Positions 59,507-62,007 of a stretch of 62,007 nt of DNA are shown in pieces. The notes below the pieces were generated by a model. The model did not search any database and was not told the origin of the DNA. It worked only from the letters and a program-made list of their open reading frames with translations. Location of the stretch: NCBI GenBank assembly GCA_025350865.1, contig JANXWZ010000232.1:1-62007 (forward strand), in the 5' to 3' direction. The stretch comes from Rhodanobacteraceae bacterium (GTDB taxonomy: Bacteria; Acidobacteriota; Terriglobia; Terriglobales; Acidobacteriaceae). Made by a program: the position numbers and the translations under genes. Each line of letters starts with the position of its first letter. Within the stretch, counting starts at the first letter, position 1.

Positions 59507-62007
59507 ATGCCACTTGACCTCACATCGTTTGCCATCAAATGGCAACAGACCCAACTGACGGAGAAGTCTGCCTATCAGCAGCATTTCCGCGACCTCTGCG
59601 AGGCACTCGGCGTACCCCATCCCACAGAAGAAGACATTGTAGGGACCAACTACACCTTCGAAAAGCACGTCACCAAGGTGGGCGGAGGCTCCGGCTTTGC
59701 CGACGTCTGGAAGCGCGACGCCTTTGCGTGGGAGTACAAGCTGCCCGGTGGGGACCTGAACAAGGCTTACAAGCAGCTAAACGAGTACCACGAAGACCTC
59801 GAAAATCCGCCACTGCTTATCGTCTGCGACTTCAAGCGTTTCGAGGTCCACACCAAGTTCGACAGCCAGCGCTCCCGCGTCTACAAGTTCGACCTTGAAG
59901 AACTCCGCAAGAACCAGCCTGTCCCCACCTCTGCCGTCCTCCCGCAAGACGTTCTCCGTTATGTGTTCGGCGACCGCAACATGCTCCGCCCGGAGGCCGT
60001 CACCGAGCGCGTTACGCGCGACGCCGCAACCGACCTCCTCAAGCTCGCCCAGCAACTGGAGCTCGAACGCGCCACCAGCCCCACCCCGCACACCAAGGAA
60101 GAGATCGCGCACTTCCTTATCCGCATCGTCTTCTGCCTCTTTGCGGATTCCATCGGCCTTATCCCAAACAATGTCTTCCGCAAACTCGTTGACGCGAGCC
60201 ACCGGTCCCGCGTCATGTTCAACACGCAATTGCCGGAGCTGTTCAAGGCGATGAGCAACGACGGCGTCTTTTTTGGCGCGGACATCATCCCCTGGTTCAA
60301 TGGCGGCCTCTTCAACGGCACCGCCACCATCGAGCTCAATAACGCCGATTGCGACATCCTCCGCAAGGCCGCCAGGCATGACTGGTCGCAGATCGAACCA
60401 TCCATCTTCGGCACACTCTTCGAGCGGTCCCTCGATGCCGCCAAGCGCTCCATGATCGGCGCACACTACACCTCGCCCGACGATATCCTCCTGCTCGTCG
60501 AGCCTGTCGTCATGACGCCGCTCCGCCGCGAGTGGGCAGCAACGCAAACGGCCATAGAGGAGGCGCTGTCAGCGGAAGAAGGCCAGCCCCAAACCCAGCG
60601 CCCGACGCGCAATCTCCGCGCCAACCGTCCCGCCAACAAGCTGCTCACAACATGGGCTGAGAGTCTGAGCAAGGTCCGCATCCTCGACCCCGCCTGCGGC
60701 TCCGGCAATTTCCTGTACATCGCCATGAAGCAGTTGCTTGACCTATGGGAAGAAGCCCGCACCTTCGGCCTCAAGCGCGGCCTGCTCCTTCCGGTAGAAT
60801 CCATGCCGACCCCCGCGCAGCTTTACGGCATCGAGATCGACTTCTACGCGCACGAGATCGCCTCTGCCGTGGTTTGGATCGGCCTGCTCCAGTGGAAGCG
60901 AGACCATAGCTACAACGACCAGCCCAAGCCCGTCCTCCACAAGCTCGACAACATCGAGCACGAGAATGCAATTTTGCGTTTTAACGAAGAAGCAAAATCG
61001 AAAGAGTGGCCAAAGGGTCATCCTAGCGAGCCTGAATGGGAAGAAGTCGACTACATCGTTGGCAATCCCCCCTTTCTGGGGGGAAATCGTGTGCGCCAAA
61101 AGTTGGGTGACGCAGACATGGACGCAATTCACTATCTTTACGAAAATCGCGTCCCGGCCGGGGCGGATTTAGTGACTTATTGGTTTGAGCGAGCACGAAC
61201 CGAGATCAAAGCTCATCATCGAACGAGGGTAGGCCTCATCGCCACGCAGGCAATAAGGGGCGGAGTTAACAGGCGTGTACTAGACCGGATCAAAGAAAGT
61301 GGAGACATATTCCTAGCTTGGAGCGACCGCGAGTGGAGGCTTGAAAACGCCGTGGTGCATGTATCAATTGTGGCTTTTGACTCCGGGGAAGAATCAGCGA
61401 GGCTTCTTAATGGAGAAGCGGTCGAAAGTATTAATGCTGATCTGACTAGCCTGCTTGACGTTACAAAGGCTCTTCGTTTGGCTGAAAACCGGAACCTTTG
61501 TCTTCGGGCATTGGAGAAGGGTGGACCGTTTGATATCAGCGACCATGTGGCTCAGCGTCTGCTTCGGCTTCCGGTCAACGTGAATGGGCGACATAATTCA
61601 GACGTACTTCGTAGGTTTTTGAATGCTATCGACATAACCGAACGAGATAGACAGGCATGGTTGATCGATTTCTTCGGAATGACCAGCGAGCAAGCCGCAC
61701 AATATGAGGCCCCATTCCAGCTACTTAAGAAAAACATTGCTGATGAGAGGCTCGCAGCGGAGAGACCGGAGGACTCCGCCAAGCCCAGACAGAATTGGTG
61801 GCTACACCGTCGCAACGCGGCTGATTTGCGGGTAGCGGTAGCCGGGCTGAACCGTTTCATTGTTACGATTGGTCACGGAAAGCACCGAATATTCTCTTGG
61901 CTTCCTGCGGGAAGTATCCCAAGTAACGCCTTATACGCCTTCGCTCGTTCCGATGATTATTTCTTTGGGGTCCTTCATTCTATTACCCACGAGCGATGGA
62001 CTCGTGC
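59507..62007 (+). CDS. MmeI-like type IIG/IIL restriction-modification enzyme (3' end outside window)
   Basis: A single chain that should both methylate and cut DNA. The frame from ATG 59507 is open to the window end (833 codons; MmeI is about 919 residues). The N-terminal nuclease region FADVWKRDAFAWEYKLPGGD gives a D66-E76-x-K78 catalytic site, as in MmeI (D70, E80, K82). A helical linker follows, then the adenine methyltransferase with motif I DPACGSGNF at about 393 and motif IV NPPF at 520-523. The target-recognition domain would follow, from about residue 640. Codons are GC-rich up to about 60960, then clearly AT-richer. There is no separate specificity or nuclease gene nearby. Confidence 0.9.
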   Translation, partial: MPLDLTSFAIKWQQTQLTEKSAYQQHFRDLCEALGVPHPTEEDIVGTNYTFEKHVTKVGGGSGFADVWKRDAFAWEYKLPGGDLNKAYKQLNEYHEDLENPPLLIVCDFKRFEVHTKFDSQRSRVYKFDLEELRKNQPVPTSAVLPQDVLRYVFGDRNMLRPEAVTERVTRDAATDLLKLAQQLELERATSPTPHTKEEIAHFLIRIVFCLFADSIGLIPNNVFRKLVDASHRSRVMFNTQLPELFKAMSNDGVFFGADIIPWFNGGLFNGTATIELNNADCDILRKAARHDWSQIEPSIFGTLFERSLDAAKRSMIGAHYTSPDDILLLVEPVVMTPLRREWAATQTAIEEALSAEEGQPQTQRPTRNLRANRPANKLLTTWAESLSKVRILDPACGSGNFLYIAMKQLLDLWEEARTFGLKRGLLLPVESMPTPAQLYGIEIDFYAHEIASAVVWIGLLQWKRDHSYNDQPKPVLHKLDNIEHENAILRFNEEAKSKEWPKGHPSEPEWEEVDYIVGNPPFLGGNRVRQKLGDADMDAIHYLYENRVPAGADLVTYWFERARTEIKAHHRTRVGLIATQAIRGGVNRRVLDRIKESGDIFLAWSDREWRLENAVVHVSIVAFDSGEESARLLNGEAVESINADLTSLLDVTKALRLAENRNLCLRALEKGGPFDISDHVAQRLLRLPVNVNGRHNSDVLRRFLNAIDITERDRQAWLIDFFGMTSEQAAQYEAPFQLLKKNIADERLAAERPEDSAKPRQNWWLHRRNAADLRVAVAGLNRFIVTIGHGKHRIFSWLPAGSIPSNALYAFARSDDYFFGVLHSITHERWTR

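Noticed and set aside
1-62007. CRISPR arrays, integrases, insertion sequences, att sites
   Set aside because: No spaced direct repeats, transposase or integrase motifs were found in any frame; the right-hand accessory genes have no visible mobile-element borders.

Overview
The window is GC-rich, densely packed bacterial DNA. Its gene content points to a soil acidobacterium of the Terriglobales type (Terriglobus/Granulicella/Edaphobacter relatives). The pointers are a Gram-negative envelope (Wza-like export protein, outer-membrane barrel, a large carboxypeptidase-regulatory-domain TonB receptor), an exosortase/PEP-CTERM system tied to exopolysaccharide synthesis, and many secreted proteins of unknown role. 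This placement is inferred from gene content; no rRNA or other taxonomic marker is present and no tRNA was found.

Layout. 1-7.1 kb: the tail of a membrane protein, an exported NTF2-like protein, an NAD(P)-binding protein, dnaN (sliding clamp), a heparanase-like GH79 glycosidase and two overlapping small exported proteins. 7.2-37 kb: an approximately 30 kb exopolysaccharide/exosortase island. It holds a nucleotide-sugar dehydrogenase and two paralogous epimerases for precursor supply, and a tight seven-gene minus-strand operon (18.7 to 10.6 kb): Wza-like export, beta-barrel, Wzz-like chain-length protein, ExeA-like ATPase, tyrosine autokinase, initiating sugar transferase and GT2. Divergent to this operon are exosortase, EpsI and a TPR lipoprotein. 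The rest of the island is two GT4 glycosyltransferases, a Wzx flippase, an O-antigen ligase/polymerase, an acyltransferase, an ATP-grasp enzyme, a GT-C transferase, one clear and one possible polysaccharide deacetylase, and a PEP-CTERM substrate. Together these can make the sugar donor, start and extend a lipid-linked glycan, flip, polymerise and modify it, export it through the outer membrane, and sort PEP-CTERM proteins.

37-54 kb: aldehyde dehydrogenase, greB, a degraded gene, a DUF1801 protein, a cupin/MarR divergent pair with a perfect palindromic operator, a ClC channel with a CBS region, a creD operon with two matching operator sites, a YncE-like propeller/phosphoesterase, a TonB-dependent receptor and hflX. 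54-62 kb: a GAF/histidine-kinase-dimerisation protein without a kinase domain, a 5'-truncated hipA, mutS2, an ArsR/AHSA1 pair, and an MmeI-like single-chain restriction-modification enzyme that runs off the window end. The last gene changes base composition abruptly inside its methyltransferase domain.

The least explained signals are a 40-bp repeat found only in four convergent gene gaps, the twin operators around creD, the mosaic MmeI-like gene, and the long structured leader of the PEP-CTERM gene. I did not find a clear new defence or mobile system; the exosortase island is the largest coherent system and is of a known kind with some uncharacterised members.
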